The notes: a model not told the origin generated them from the letters alone. Positions 8,243-19,879 are shown, counted from the first letter of the stretch. The stretch: DNA of 64,000 bases from Lentisphaeria bacterium UBA4640 (GCA_002405835.1 DHMO01000063.1:11976-75975), one strand, 5' to 3'. Program-made: numbers and translations.

Positions 8243-11200
8243 ATGAGCACAAGAACAATTTCCACTCTTGAAGAGTTGAAAGCGTTCCGGGATGAAGTCA
8301 ATGCCGGCAACACCTTCAAAGGTGAAACCATTGAGCTGGCAAATGACATTGATCTCGGCGGCGAAGAATGGACGCCTATCGGCACCCAGTCTCACCAATT
8401 TCAGGGGACCTTCAACGGCAATGGTCACACCATCAGCAATCTGAAGATCAACACTCCCTACAGAAGCGATGTTGGTTTCTTCGGATTCACCACAAATGGA
8501 GAAATCAAAAACCTGACCTTCAACAATGCTGAAGTCACTGGATATTGCGATGTCGGTGTCGTTGCGGGAACGCCCTACACATCCAAATACACCAACATCA
8601 AACTGACCGGCGACATCAAGGTCAGCGGCTACGCCTACGTCGGCGGCATGTTCGGCAAAAACGCCTATGCCGACCTGACCGACCTCGTAATTGACGCGAA
8701 CGCCGGAAGCTATGTCAAAGCCGATTCTGGAATTTACAGAAGCTACGTCGGCGGCATCGTCGGATTCATGGGCGAAGGCAACCAGACGGTGATGAACGTC
8801 ATCTCCAACATCAACGTCATCGGCTCCACCTGCGATATCGGCGGCATTACCGGCATTGCACACTACGGCAACAAATTCATCAACGTCATCTGCACCGCTG
8901 AACTCATTCAGCTCGTCAATGCAAACGATGAAGGCGACCACCTCGAAATCGGCGGCATCGCCGGTGTCTGGCACAACGAGCCCGGCCGGACCGTTCTTCT
9001 TCTCAACTGCTCCGCGGAAAATACAACGCTCCAATCCACTCTGAATGGTAAAGACTGTTCCGAAGAGGTCAAAGACAACGACATTACCGGCAGATCCTAC
9101 AGCGAGGAAACCTCCACTTCCGGATCCCTGATCATCGGCAACGTCAGAACCACCGAAACCGGTTCGGAGTTCGTCTTCACCGTCTCCGGCCCCAAAGCCG
9201 CGGACGACCTCAAAGCGATCTTCGGAGATTCCCTCCAGGACAACGGCGACGGCACCTACACCTCGACCACCTTCGACATGAGCGCAATCTATGTCAATGA
9301 AGCCTGGGCCGGCAAAAAGAACGGCGACATGGTTGAATACGGCATCATCGGCGTCAACGCCTTCGCAAAGGCCAACGATGCGATCAACGCCGCAGGCGCC
9401 AATGCGACCATCAAGATCCAAGATGCGCGCGACTACAATACCCCGATCACAAGAGCATCCTATACGGAAAATCTCACCATTGAGAAACAGGAGAAAGGCT
9501 ACAGCCAGCTCTATATGACCGTCAGCGGCACAACCTACACCTACGGGGAAGAGGATGAAAACGGCAATGCGGTCAGACACGATGCAACGGTCGAATATAA
9601 GAATCAGGACATCTTCTTCGGCGGACACAGCCACTTCGAGTCCCTCGCAGGAATGACGGTCAAGTTCACCAACTCTGAGATCACACACGAAGGCGGAACT
9701 CCGTTCTTCAAAGTTTATGGCGATTCCAACGTCATCTTTGACGGCGCCAACTATGCCAATGACAACGGAAACCTCTGGTTCTACGTTTCCGGACAGCTTG
9801 ATCTCCAGAACAGCTCCAATTTGGAGACTGACGGCGGCAGCGGCTTCCGTATTCTCGCAGCAGGCGGAAAAGTCAATGTTGACAAATCCTCATTACTTCG
9901 TGTCACAGGCAGCAACATCTCCATCGGTTCCTACTATGTCTACAGCGACAAAACAGCGAAGGCTGTTGTCGGCGGCAAGAAGCAGGGACACGATGCGGAC
10001 GGCAACAACGACTACTCCGCAACCCTCAATATTACAAACGGGGCTGGACTCGTCAACGAAAACGGCATTGTCCGCGTCGGAGCCTCCTACATTCTCGACA
10101 ATGCCACGACCGATGAACTCGAAGGTCTGACCATTACGGACAATCCCGACAAGCCCACGAACTATGCGGAACTCGCGAAGGCCTACCTGAACATCACGGG
10201 TGGATCCGCCGCCGAGCTCGACAAACTCTATGTCGACGGCAACGGCGTCGTGACAATCCGGAACTCCGAACTGACAGCGAACTCTATTACCCTCGCAAAC
10301 GGCAGCTCCTTCACCCTTGATGCGGCGGCGACCGTCACCGTCGGAGCTCTTGCGGCCGCCAACGGCACAATCACCATTGATGCCTCCAACTACACAAGCG
10401 GTCTCTACAAGCTCATCGACGTCACCGGATACGGCAAAGTCGATTACTCCAGGATTCTCACCGCCTTCGCGGAGAACCTCTCCGTTGTCGACAACGATCT
10501 CTGGATCGGCGCAGTCGACAGAAGCACCATCCTCGTCAACTCCGACTTCGCCGGAAAATACAACATCGGCGATGAGATTGTCGGTCATGAAGGCTTCTTC
10601 TACGGCTTCAACGCCTTTGCAACCGCGAAAGAGGCTTCCGCTTACTGGAACGGCACAATCGAGCTCGTCCCCGGAAGCGCCGCAGATGAATCCCTTGCGT
10701 CCAGCAATATCGAACTCAAGAACCAGAACCTCGACCTCACCCTCACGGGCAAGGCTCCGGAGCACCAGTTCCCGTTCTTCAAGCTCGACAACTCCGATTC
10801 CAATTTCAAATCCTCGCTCGCAGTGAAGGATGCGGAATTCAAATGGAGCAAGCTCGACATCCGCCGCAACGCAACGGCTGCAATCACCGATTCCAGCATC
10901 GACTTCAAGTTCCCGAGCGACAATCATCTGAACCCGACCATCGGCGTTTACTACAACGGTAAAGTCGATATCGCAAGATCGAACATCTCCAACGGTCAGA
11001 TGAGCATCACCGGTGAACTGAACCTGGACGACAACTCCACCTGGCTGAACTATGCAAGTTCCCAGATCGCGGAAAACGGTATCGTCACCGTCTCCAACGG
11101 TTCGAAACTGATCCTCTCCAAAACCGCGATCGGCAAAGCCTACGAAGGACGCGTCAACCCGAACCGCGATGAAAAGCTCGCCGAACTCGTTGTCGACAAT

Positions 11201-14200
11201 GCTGAACTCGCAACCCGCGATGATGCATATTATTATGAAGTTACCTCGTTCACCCTCGGCGACGGCGGTGAATATGCGGGCAAGATCACCCTCCGCAACG
11301 GCGCAACCGCAACGCTGGGCTACAGAGACTCCATGACGATCAATTCCAACGGGACAATCGACATCGACAACTCCACGCTCATCATTCCGGAACAGCGCAC
11401 CATTCTCAGCGGAAGCATTGAAAGCCTCGCGGAACTGGTCAACAACGGAACCATCAACGTTACCGGAAACTCCAAAGTCAACATCTGGAAAATGTCCGGA
11501 AACGCCGTCAATCTGAAAGACGCAACGCTCACCGACTCCAAGCTCGGCAACGTCAAAGTCTACGGCACCAACTCCGTTACGGATACCGAACTCGGAAACG
11601 TCAATATCGGATTCGGCATGGACGATTCCACGGAAAACGCCAAGCTTTCCGTCATCGGCAACTCCAAGCTCGGATATACATATGTCGGTCAGGATGACGT
11701 CAGCGATCGCGTGTACTCTCTCGACTTCACGACAGCGGAAGGTCAGCAGGTCACCGTCGATCAGATGTACATCCGTCAGAACGGCGAAGTCACTGTCTCC
11801 AAAGACTCGAACGTCAAGACCAACTACATCGATCTCGGCGGCACCCTCACGCTCAACGAAGGCGCAGTTCTCGAGAACACGCACGTCAACATGTTCATCC
11901 GCGGAAGAGCCGAAAAGAACGCCAACGGCAAAGCGCAGCTCCTTATCAAAGATGGCGCACGCTTCAACCACTCCGAAACCGGTCCGAACTCTCTGCTCGT
12001 TGTCGGCGGCGTCAACGGCGATGGTCCGGCTACTGGCAGCGGCTTCATTCACATGACAGGCGAAGGCTCCTATTTCGAAGCTGAAAATGTTCAGCTGAAA
12101 GATAAAACCGACGACACCATCGGCAAGATCGCATTCGAGCTCTGGGACGGCGCCACTGCCGTAATCCGCGATACTATCACGGTCGGCAAAGGAACGGAGC
12201 TCCTTATTTCCGGCTCCAACCGCGGCGACTGCTCCGTCACAGCCAAAAACGTCATCCATAACGGCAGCATGACCATCGGCGGCCACAGCGAGCTGATTGC
12301 GGAAAACCTCACGGTCTCCGCAGGATCTGAAATCTGGGGCATGAGCGGTTCAATGATCACCGTCACCAACAGCCTTGTGGTTGAAAACTACGGCGATCTC
12401 TACTTCACCATCGGCTCCGTTGCAGGCGATGCAGATGTCGTAACCCTCATCAAGGGCTATGAAGGCATCGACTACACCAACGTCGACGTCAGAAGCTCCG
12501 AAGGCTATGTCAAAGTTGTCGGCAGCGACAACAATCTGTACGCGATGCGCGGCGACTCCTCGACCCTCTACGCCAATGCGGCATGGGATGGACATGAGAT
12601 GGGCACGGCCGTCGACGGAATCGCCGGCAGCCTCTACGGGTTCAACGCATTCGCATCTGCGGAAAACATGTTCGACAACATCCGCGACACCACGACGACC
12701 CTCAAGCTCTTCGGCGAACAGGAACTCATCACGGATGCCGCAACCGGCGCTGCGAACAACCGCAACTTCAACATCCGCGCCAAGCAGGATCTCACCCTGA
12801 CCGCAGACGATGCCGCAACGCTGACTCTGACCGTCAAGGACTCCGACTGGGTTCATGGCGGATCCACCCACGACGTCGGCGAACTCGCGTTCCTCAGCGA
12901 TTCCGATGATGCAGTTCAGACCATCACCATCGGCAAAAATGTCACCATCGACACCAACGCCAAGATCTGGTTCGGACGCACCGCCGTGACGAAGGAAGTT
13001 CACGCGACCAACATCGTCATCAACGGTTCCATCATCCAGAAGCCGCACAAGGACGCCACAAGCGAGCACCCGAACGCCAGCCTCTACGGTATTCAGCAGA
13101 TTCAGGTCGAAAAAGGCTCGACGGTCACGCTCAACGGCTCCATGCTGTTCGGCTGGAGTCTGCTCGTCAAGGGCGGTATCTTCAATGTCACCGAAAACGC
13201 TTCCCTGACCTGGGATGTCGACGCATTCGCACAGACCAACGGCAACGTTGAAGTCGAAAGCCGCGACACCACCGGCGGTCAGTTCAACGTCTCCGGCAGC
13301 AAGAACGTCAAGCTGCGCTCCCTGACCATCAAGGACAGCGCCAGCAGCGCGTCCTTCACCAACGGCGCCGAAGCGGTCTTCATTGACTACATCACTCTGG
13401 CGGAAGGAAGCTCCATCACCATTGATGCGGCGTCCACCATCACCACCGGAACGCTGACCAACAACGGAACCATCACCATCGATGCAACCGGAGTCACCAG
13501 CGGTTCTCACAAGGTGATCGACACCGACGCCATCGCCGGAACCGGCAGCATCACCGCAAAGGACGGAACCCTCTCCGATGACATGAATCTGGTCATCGCG
13601 GACAACGACATCTATCTGACCGATCAGAATCAGGACGTCATCTACGTCGGCGGCGTCAACGCCGCAGGTGAGAAGAGCGCGAACACCAACGCTCCTTCCG
13701 AAGCTCTCCAGGGCTGGAACAAGTTCGACACCATGAAAGATGCGTTTGAAGCCGGTGCACTCGGCTACAACACCATCGACTTCGGTAACGCCGGACGTGT
13801 CGTCTCCTCTGAAACCTTCCTTGGCACAGAAGGGACTGACGAAGAAAAAGCCCAAAAAACGGCCCAAAATACGGTCGAGCTCGGCGAAGGCGAATACACC
13901 ATCACCAACGGTGCGGGCGCTTACCTCCCGAGACTGACGATGAACGCCAGAGATGTTGTCATCAACATCAAAAATGCTCATGTCACTCTCGCAAAATACC
14001 GTTCCGGCAAGGACAGCAACGGCGAACTCGGCGGAGCTGTGCTCAGCATCACCGATTCACGCGTCGACGGCGGCAATGAAGTCGACGGTCTGATGTGGGT
14101 CACCAGCTATGCCGATTCCATCATCGAGATCACAAACTCCATGGTCGGTCTCCTCGACAGCTACACCGGCGAAGCGGAAAACGTCGCGCTCGGCAACACC

Positions 14201-17200
14201 GGCAGCTACCTCGACTGGGGTTCCTACGGCAACCTCGCGCTCAAGGTCTCCGGCACGGCGGAGATCAAAGACTCCACCATCTTCGCAGGCTACTACTTCA
14301 GCACCATCGGCGATGCGGACGGAGCGACCATCGACGTGACCAACTCCGTGGTCTATGCCAGCGCAGTCGAAACCGACGGCACGGACGGAATGGCGTCTCT
14401 CAGACTCAACAATTCCGCGCTGCGTCAGTCCGGCTGGGGCAACGGCACAGAGAACTACAACTTCCTCGTCAAGAAGGGAGCAACGGTTTCTCTGACCAAC
14501 GGTTCCAACCTCTGGTGGGCAAAATCCGCGCAGGTCATCACGCCCTATTTCTCCGACCGCACCCTCCGCGACTCGGTTGTGATTGACGCCGAAGGAACGC
14601 TGGAACTCTTCGGAGGCTCCACGGCGGAAGTCGGCAACATCACCAACAACGGCGAACTCACGATCTACGAGTCCACCCTGAAGGCGCTGACCATTACCAA
14701 CAACGGTTACTTCGCCATCAACAACAACTCCGCGATCTCGGCGGAATTCTCCGCGGCCGGAACCGGATTCATCTCCATTCAGGATGCAGTGTTCGGAGCG
14801 GATACGGTCATCAACGCCTCCGCGAGCTACACGAATCAGGGCATCGGCTCTGAAATCGTCATGTTCGGCCACAACCGTCTTAACGGCGCAAACATCAGCA
14901 CCGGCTGGAGCAAGGATCTGAGAATCGGCTTCGGCACGAACTTCCCCTACGCAGACATCTCCATCACCGAAGGTGCGAAACTGACGGTCGGTGGAAACAC
15001 CTACATCGGTTCCGCAACCGAAGATCAGGGTGCGACTTACACCGTCTTCGTCACCGGCGCAGGATCCGAATTCAACGGCAGCGGAGCCAGCGGCGACCTC
15101 TATCTGAGAGCCGACGGCAAGCTGACCATTCAAAACGAAGCAAGCGCTTCCTTTACCTACTTCAACGGAAAAGGCGTGCTCAATGTCTCCAACGCAACGT
15201 TCGAGTCCATGAACTTCAACATTGCGGATTCCGGCAAACTCAACTTCTCGAAGGGCGCGAAAGCCACCCTCGGAAGCACCACGACGGCAAGCTACGCAAG
15301 CGGCGACATCTCCGTCGGTGGCGATGAAACCGAACTCAATCTCATCGGCGACATCGAGTACGGCCGCACCAATACCGCAGCCGACTTCACGGTGAAAAAC
15401 AATGCGTCGGTTACCGTCAACGGAAACATCAAGATCGGTTACTTCACTGAGACCTCGAGCGTCTACTCCTTCTACAAAGGCAGCCTGTCCCTCACAGACA
15501 ACGCCAAGTTCACCACGACGGGAACAATCTCCGTCTTCGAGAATTCGGCGATTGCAATGGACTACACCTCGCGTCTGACCTTCGGCGGACTCACCGCGCA
15601 GAAAGGCTCCATCACCATCGACGTCTCCGGTTACACGGACGGCATTTACATGGTCATGGAAAACACCGGAAGCAATGCAGTCGACTACGCCACGGTCATC
15701 TCCAACTGGAGTGAAATCGAGAACATCGGTTACACGATCATCGACAATGCACTCTACATCGGCGAGGCCGATTCGGAGAACTACCTCGTCAACGCGGATT
15801 ATTCCAAATACAAATTCGGCGATGCGATCGAAGGCAAGACCGGTTACTTCTACGGATTCAACGCGTTCTCCTCGCTTGATGAAGCCGGACGCGCCGTCAA
15901 GGAAGCGACCAGGACCATCACGGTTGAAGCCGACCTCACGGAAGACGTCAACACTCCGCTGTTCGACCTCAAGGGCGACCTCATCCTCACGGCTGAAGCT
16001 CCCGTCACGGTCACCTGGAACGTCATCGGCAACGCCGCCGATGCACCGGATACCGACGGCAAAGTCTACCTCGTCAGCAAGGACGGTCTGAATCACACCT
16101 TCACCATCGGTGAAAATGTCACTCTGAACGTTCCGCAGAGCAGCTGGGGCGGCGCCTTCTACGTCGGTTATCAGTCCATCTGGGCAACCAAACTGAACAT
16201 CGACGGCAAGGTCAACACCTACCTGTTCTACATCGGCTCCAAGTCCGAAGTGACGATTTCCGAAACCGGAAGCCTCACGACCACCTCGGAAAACCTCATC
16301 ATGCGCTGGGATTCCAAGCTGACGGTCAACGGCAACGGCACGCTCGACGAGAACAACCCGCAGGTCAAACTCAGTTACGCGTCCATCCAGGGCGGCGACC
16401 TCGTGCTGAACAACACGGTCATGAACGCCGGCTCCTGGCTCCAGATGTGGAACCGCAACAAAGTGGACGGCAAGCAGGCTCCGACCCTCACGATGGACAA
16501 TTCGATCCTCATCGCGGGCGGGCTGACTGCAAGCGATGCGGAAGAGGCTGTCATCAGTCTCAGCAACAACTCCACCGTCAAGATCAACGGAAACGCTGCC
16601 AACGCCGGAACAATGTCGGTCAAAGACTCCGTCCTCTACGTTGACGGAACGCTCACCAACAGCGGAACGCTCAACGTCTACGGCGAGTCCACGATCTCTA
16701 CGGTCGACGTCGCCAACACCGGAATGATCATCCTGAACGACGGCACAACCCTCATCGACTCCATCATCATGGATTCGACCGAGAACACCGTCGCCTACGG
16801 CAATGTCACGGTCAGAAACGGTCACTTCGGCACGCTCGTCTTCTCCGGAAACAGCGGAGCTTCCGTCAACGGAACTCTCGAAGGAACCGTTTACGTCGAC
16901 AACCTCATGGTCGACCGCAGATACAATGACGCAGTTTCCGATGACATCACCGGAACGCTCACCGTCAAGGCGGATGCAAACATCGGCGTCAGCAAGCACA
17001 TGTACAACAAGGTCGGTTCCACGACCGTCATCGAAGCGAACGCCATTGTTACGGTTACCGGCGAGCTCCAGAACAAGGGAACCATCAACGTGGAAGGCGT
17101 CCTGTACCTGTTCAGCGAGAACGGCCTCGGCGAATCCGTTGCCGGACGCGACAAGAACAAGGGCGTCATGAACGTCAACGGCGGCAACGTCTACTACGCG

Positions 17201-19879
17201 GACAGCTCCAGCAGCAACGGCTGGTTCGGCATCGGCGCCAAGATCCACAACGCCGGATGGCAGGATGTGGAAGAGGCCGGTTCCGAAATGAACCTCTCGA
17301 ACAACGCGCTGCTTGACCTTACGTTCAACGGCGGCAATGAATACCCGGGCAAGTACGGCGCGGCATTCGCGATCGGCACGGGCGCAAGCCTGAACGTCGA
17401 ATCCGGATCCACGGTCAACGCCGACTCCGCGCTCCTCAACAAGGGCACGGTCAACCTCGACGAGACCTCCAAGATCACGGTCGGCAACCTCCTCAACGAA
17501 GCCACCGGCAAGATCAGCGTCAAAGCCGGAAACGATATTTCCTTCAAGGCGGGCGCACTGACCAACAACGGCGAATTCATCGTCGATGCCGGAACCTACC
17601 TGGGCGGAACCGTCAAAGTGATTGACCTCGACAGCATCACCGGAGCGGAAATCATCGTCAACAACATCGACAGCGACTTTGTTTATCGCGGCGATGACGG
17701 CGATATCCTGCTCTCTAATGCATCGAAGGATATCCTCAAGGGCAACTCCAGCTGGACCGCAGAGTTCGGCGAAGCCGTTGCAGGTGCCGGAAACGGCTTC
17801 TACATGGGCGTCAATGCATTCAACAATGCAGACAAGCTCTCCGCTGAATTCAAGCGCGACGAGTCCGTGAAGAAAATTCAGCTCACGGAACGTCTCACCG
17901 GCAAGCTCTCCCTGGAACGCGGAGTGACAATCTCCACCGACCGTTTCTTCGGCGAAGAAGCCTTCCTCGGCGGAACCGATGCGGAATACACGCTGAACGT
18001 CAGCTACAACCAGACTTGGGAACGCTTTGAGATCGGCGGTCAGAACGTCACCGTCACACTGAACAACACCAACTCCGCCTCCCTCCAGGCTCACACCCTG
18101 AACATCGGAAGCGGTGCGGAAGTCATTGTGGCCGACGGCGCAACGCTCTATGCCAGCGAGGTCAACACCTCCGGTGCAACCACCGGCGGCACGCTGAACA
18201 ACTGGGGAACCATCACGCTCGAAACCGGTTCCACGCTTCAGGTCGGACGCGACAGCGTTGCCGGCTGGTTCAACAACTACGGTTTGATTAACGTCGACGA
18301 CGCAACGATCACCGTTGTCGCAGCCAACTTCAAGAACGAAGGAACGATCACGGTCAGCGCCGGATCCACGGTTGAAACAAGCGAGTTCTTCATCAACCGG
18401 GGAACGTTCAACCTGAACTGGAACGCCACCCTGAAGATGGGCAACTTCGACGCAACCTCCAGCTCGATCACGATCGACATGACCGGATTCGACAACAAGG
18501 AACGCGCGCTCGTTGTGGTCGCCAACCAGACGCTCGACGAAGCAACCGTCATCAGCATCGTCGGCCAGGACTTCTACAACAAGTACAAAGGCTACCTCAG
18601 ATACGACGGCAACACGCTGTACCTGACGGAAAACCTCTCCGCGGAAGTCTACGTCAGCAGCGACTGGGCCGGCAAGGGTCAGGGCGAAACCGTTGACTAC
18701 AACGGCAACACCTACACCATCGGCACCAACGCGTTCGGCACCGTCAGCGATGCACAGTCGGTTAACCCGCTCCTCATCCACATCGTGGGCGGAACGATAA
18801 CGGGAACAACCGTTCTTGATGGTCAGAAGACCATTTTGGAAGGTGATGCGACCTACACAGCCGTCGTCCTTGCCGGAGCTAGAGTCGCTGCCGGAGTTGA
18901 CAACCGCGTCACAATTGACGGCGACACCAATGTCACTGTCAACAGCGGAACGTTCAAGTCGCACCTCATCGGTGCTGACGGTCAGATCAGCGGATCCATC
19001 CGCCGCAACGGCAACGTCACACTGACAATCAACGGAGGCGACTTCGAAAAACAGGTTGCCGGCGGCATGTACTTCTACGCTCAGAACCCCTTCGACGAAG
19101 CAGTTCTGAACGGCGATGTCAACATGACAATCAACGGCGGAACGTTCGTGAAACGTGTCTACGGCGGCTGCTTCACACAGCTGGAGAACGAGTACACTGC
19201 TCAGACCAAGATTGTCGGCGACATCAATCTGACGATTGACGCCTCCGTCAACACGATCACCTTCAACGACATGGTCACCGCAGGCTCCCGCGGAACGGGA
19301 CGCATCTACGGCAACATCAACGTCAAGGTCACCGGCGCAAGCAGCAACCTGAACTTCACCACCAAGCTCATCGGCGACAGCAATGCGGCCGGATACTACA
19401 ATACGGCAAATGGTTACACGGAACAGACTTACGTCTCCGGCGACCGCATCGTCGAATTTGCAAACTTCCAGGGCGACTTCAACGCCGAGCTGATCATGTT
19501 CAAGACCCTCAACTTCTCCGAGGGAACAAACATGACCTTCACGAGCGTCAGACTCGATGTCTCGAACGTCAGCGAATGGAACTTCGGTTTCGGAACGGAA
19601 CTGAACATCAACGCCGGACTCAACAGCTTCGAGGGCGACGAACTCGCCTTCGGACTCGACGGCTGGGACAACAGCTCCGACTGGACCGCCATCAACGGCG
19701 CGAAAGACTCGATGATCGCCGGCTGGGATAAAGCGGGCTCCGTCTCGTTCATCCTGAACGGTTCGGAATACGCCGCATCCTGGGATGCCGCAGCAGGCGC
19801 ATGGTGCAACTCCGAACTGGGCGTCAAGCTCGGTCTCGGCGACGACCAGAAGTCTCTGCTCATCAGCAAACTGGCGTAA
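8243..19879 (+). CDS. Giant (3,878-residue) beta-helix repeat protein, putative adhesin
   Basis: One 11.6-kb frame. Residues 1-230 resemble GLUG-type repeats (GTFNGNGHTISNLKI, then several GGI.G motifs such as YVGGIVGFMG and IGGIAGVW). The rest is Asn/Thr/Gly-rich beta-helix sequence with hundreds of short strands of the form GTITID and NNGTITV. A conserved block (V..DWAGK..G..V....Y.FNAF....A) recurs seven times, near residues 350, 764, 1443, 1801, 2515, 3165 and 3470, splitting the protein into modules of 300-700 residues. Cysteines are very rare. There is no N-terminal signal peptide, no C-terminal autotransporter barrel and no LPXTG or PEP-CTERM motif, so secretion would need a type I-like or unknown route whose genes are not in the window. 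The start is preceded by AAAGGG. Surface adhesin is inference from composition. Confidence 0.85.
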   Translation: MSTRTISTLEELKAFRDEVNAGNTFKGETIELANDIDLGGEEWTPIGTQSHQFQGTFNGNGHTISNLKINTPYRSDVGFFGFTTNGEIKNLTFNNAEVTGYCDVGVVAGTPYTSKYTNIKLTGDIKVSGYAYVGGMFGKNAYADLTDLVIDANAGSYVKADSGIYRSYVGGIVGFMGEGNQTVMNVISNINVIGSTCDIGGITGIAHYGNKFINVICTAELIQLVNANDEGDHLEIGGIAGVWHNEPGRTVLLLNCSAENTTLQSTLNGKDCSEEVKDNDITGRSYSEETSTSGSLIIGNVRTTETGSEFVFTVSGPKAADDLKAIFGDSLQDNGDGTYTSTTFDMSAIYVNEAWAGKKNGDMVEYGIIGVNAFAKANDAINAAGANATIKIQDARDYNTPITRASYTENLTIEKQEKGYSQLYMTVSGTTYTYGEEDENGNAVRHDATVEYKNQDIFFGGHSHFESLAGMTVKFTNSEITHEGGTPFFKVYGDSNVIFDGANYANDNGNLWFYVSGQLDLQNSSNLETDGGSGFRILAAGGKVNVDKSSLLRVTGSNISIGSYYVYSDKTAKAVVGGKKQGHDADGNNDYSATLNITNGAGLVNENGIVRVGASYILDNATTDELEGLTITDNPDKPTNYAELAKAYLNITGGSAAELDKLYVDGNGVVTIRNSELTANSITLANGSSFTLDAAATVTVGALAAANGTITIDASNYTSGLYKLIDVTGYGKVDYSRILTAFAENLSVVDNDLWIGAVDRSTILVNSDFAGKYNIGDEIVGHEGFFYGFNAFATAKEASAYWNGTIELVPGSAADESLASSNIELKNQNLDLTLTGKAPEHQFPFFKLDNSDSNFKSSLAVKDAEFKWSKLDIRRNATAAITDSSIDFKFPSDNHLNPTIGVYYNGKVDIARSNISNGQMSITGELNLDDNSTWLNYASSQIAENGIVTVSNGSKLILSKTAIGKAYEGRVNPNRDEKLAELVVDNAELATRDDAYYYEVTSFTLGDGGEYAGKITLRNGATATLGYRDSMTINSNGTIDIDNSTLIIPEQRTILSGSIESLAELVNNGTINVTGNSKVNIWKMSGNAVNLKDATLTDSKLGNVKVYGTNSVTDTELGNVNIGFGMDDSTENAKLSVIGNSKLGYTYVGQDDVSDRVYSLDFTTAEGQQVTVDQMYIRQNGEVTVSKDSNVKTNYIDLGGTLTLNEGAVLENTHVNMFIRGRAEKNANGKAQLLIKDGARFNHSETGPNSLLVVGGVNGDGPATGSGFIHMTGEGSYFEAENVQLKDKTDDTIGKIAFELWDGATAVIRDTITVGKGTELLISGSNRGDCSVTAKNVIHNGSMTIGGHSELIAENLTVSAGSEIWGMSGSMITVTNSLVVENYGDLYFTIGSVAGDADVVTLIKGYEGIDYTNVDVRSSEGYVKVVGSDNNLYAMRGDSSTLYANAAWDGHEMGTAVDGIAGSLYGFNAFASAENMFDNIRDTTTTLKLFGEQELITDAATGAANNRNFNIRAKQDLTLTADDAATLTLTVKDSDWVHGGSTHDVGELAFLSDSDDAVQTITIGKNVTIDTNAKIWFGRTAVTKEVHATNIVINGSIIQKPHKDATSEHPNASLYGIQQIQVEKGSTVTLNGSMLFGWSLLVKGGIFNVTENASLTWDVDAFAQTNGNVEVESRDTTGGQFNVSGSKNVKLRSLTIKDSASSASFTNGAEAVFIDYITLAEGSSITIDAASTITTGTLTNNGTITIDATGVTSGSHKVIDTDAIAGTGSITAKDGTLSDDMNLVIADNDIYLTDQNQDVIYVGGVNAAGEKSANTNAPSEALQGWNKFDTMKDAFEAGALGYNTIDFGNAGRVVSSETFLGTEGTDEEKAQKTAQNTVELGEGEYTITNGAGAYLPRLTMNARDVVINIKNAHVTLAKYRSGKDSNGELGGAVLSITDSRVDGGNEVDGLMWVTSYADSIIEITNSMVGLLDSYTGEAENVALGNTGSYLDWGSYGNLALKVSGTAEIKDSTIFAGYYFSTIGDADGATIDVTNSVVYASAVETDGTDGMASLRLNNSALRQSGWGNGTENYNFLVKKGATVSLTNGSNLWWAKSAQVITPYFSDRTLRDSVVIDAEGTLELFGGSTAEVGNITNNGELTIYESTLKALTITNNGYFAINNNSAISAEFSAAGTGFISIQDAVFGADTVINASASYTNQGIGSEIVMFGHNRLNGANISTGWSKDLRIGFGTNFPYADISITEGAKLTVGGNTYIGSATEDQGATYTVFVTGAGSEFNGSGASGDLYLRADGKLTIQNEASASFTYFNGKGVLNVSNATFESMNFNIADSGKLNFSKGAKATLGSTTTASYASGDISVGGDETELNLIGDIEYGRTNTAADFTVKNNASVTVNGNIKIGYFTETSSVYSFYKGSLSLTDNAKFTTTGTISVFENSAIAMDYTSRLTFGGLTAQKGSITIDVSGYTDGIYMVMENTGSNAVDYATVISNWSEIENIGYTIIDNALYIGEADSENYLVNADYSKYKFGDAIEGKTGYFYGFNAFSSLDEAGRAVKEATRTITVEADLTEDVNTPLFDLKGDLILTAEAPVTVTWNVIGNAADAPDTDGKVYLVSKDGLNHTFTIGENVTLNVPQSSWGGAFYVGYQSIWATKLNIDGKVNTYLFYIGSKSEVTISETGSLTTTSENLIMRWDSKLTVNGNGTLDENNPQVKLSYASIQGGDLVLNNTVMNAGSWLQMWNRNKVDGKQAPTLTMDNSILIAGGLTASDAEEAVISLSNNSTVKINGNAANAGTMSVKDSVLYVDGTLTNSGTLNVYGESTISTVDVANTGMIILNDGTTLIDSIIMDSTENTVAYGNVTVRNGHFGTLVFSGNSGASVNGTLEGTVYVDNLMVDRRYNDAVSDDITGTLTVKADANIGVSKHMYNKVGSTTVIEANAIVTVTGELQNKGTINVEGVLYLFSENGLGESVAGRDKNKGVMNVNGGNVYYADSSSSNGWFGIGAKIHNAGWQDVEEAGSEMNLSNNALLDLTFNGGNEYPGKYGAAFAIGTGASLNVESGSTVNADSALLNKGTVNLDETSKITVGNLLNEATGKISVKAGNDISFKAGALTNNGEFIVDAGTYLGGTVKVIDLDSITGAEIIVNNIDSDFVYRGDDGDILLSNASKDILKGNSSWTAEFGEAVAGAGNGFYMGVNAFNNADKLSAEFKRDESVKKIQLTERLTGKLSLERGVTISTDRFFGEEAFLGGTDAEYTLNVSYNQTWERFEIGGQNVTVTLNNTNSASLQAHTLNIGSGAEVIVADGATLYASEVNTSGATTGGTLNNWGTITLETGSTLQVGRDSVAGWFNNYGLINVDDATITVVAANFKNEGTITVSAGSTVETSEFFINRGTFNLNWNATLKMGNFDATSSSITIDMTGFDNKERALVVVANQTLDEATVISIVGQDFYNKYKGYLRYDGNTLYLTENLSAEVYVSSDWAGKGQGETVDYNGNTYTIGTNAFGTVSDAQSVNPLLIHIVGGTITGTTVLDGQKTILEGDATYTAVVLAGARVAAGVDNRVTIDGDTNVTVNSGTFKSHLIGADGQISGSIRRNGNVTLTINGGDFEKQVAGGMYFYAQNPFDEAVLNGDVNMTINGGTFVKRVYGGCFTQLENEYTAQTKIVGDINLTIDASVNTITFNDMVTAGSRGTGRIYGNINVKVTGASSNLNFTTKLIGDSNAAGYYNTANGYTEQTYVSGDRIVEFANFQGDFNAELIMFKTLNFSEGTNMTFTSVRLDVSNVSEWNFGFGTELNINAGLNSFEGDELAFGLDGWDNSSDWTAINGAKDSMIAGWDKAGSVSFILNGSEYAASWDAAAGAWCNSELGVKLGLGDDQKSLLISKLA

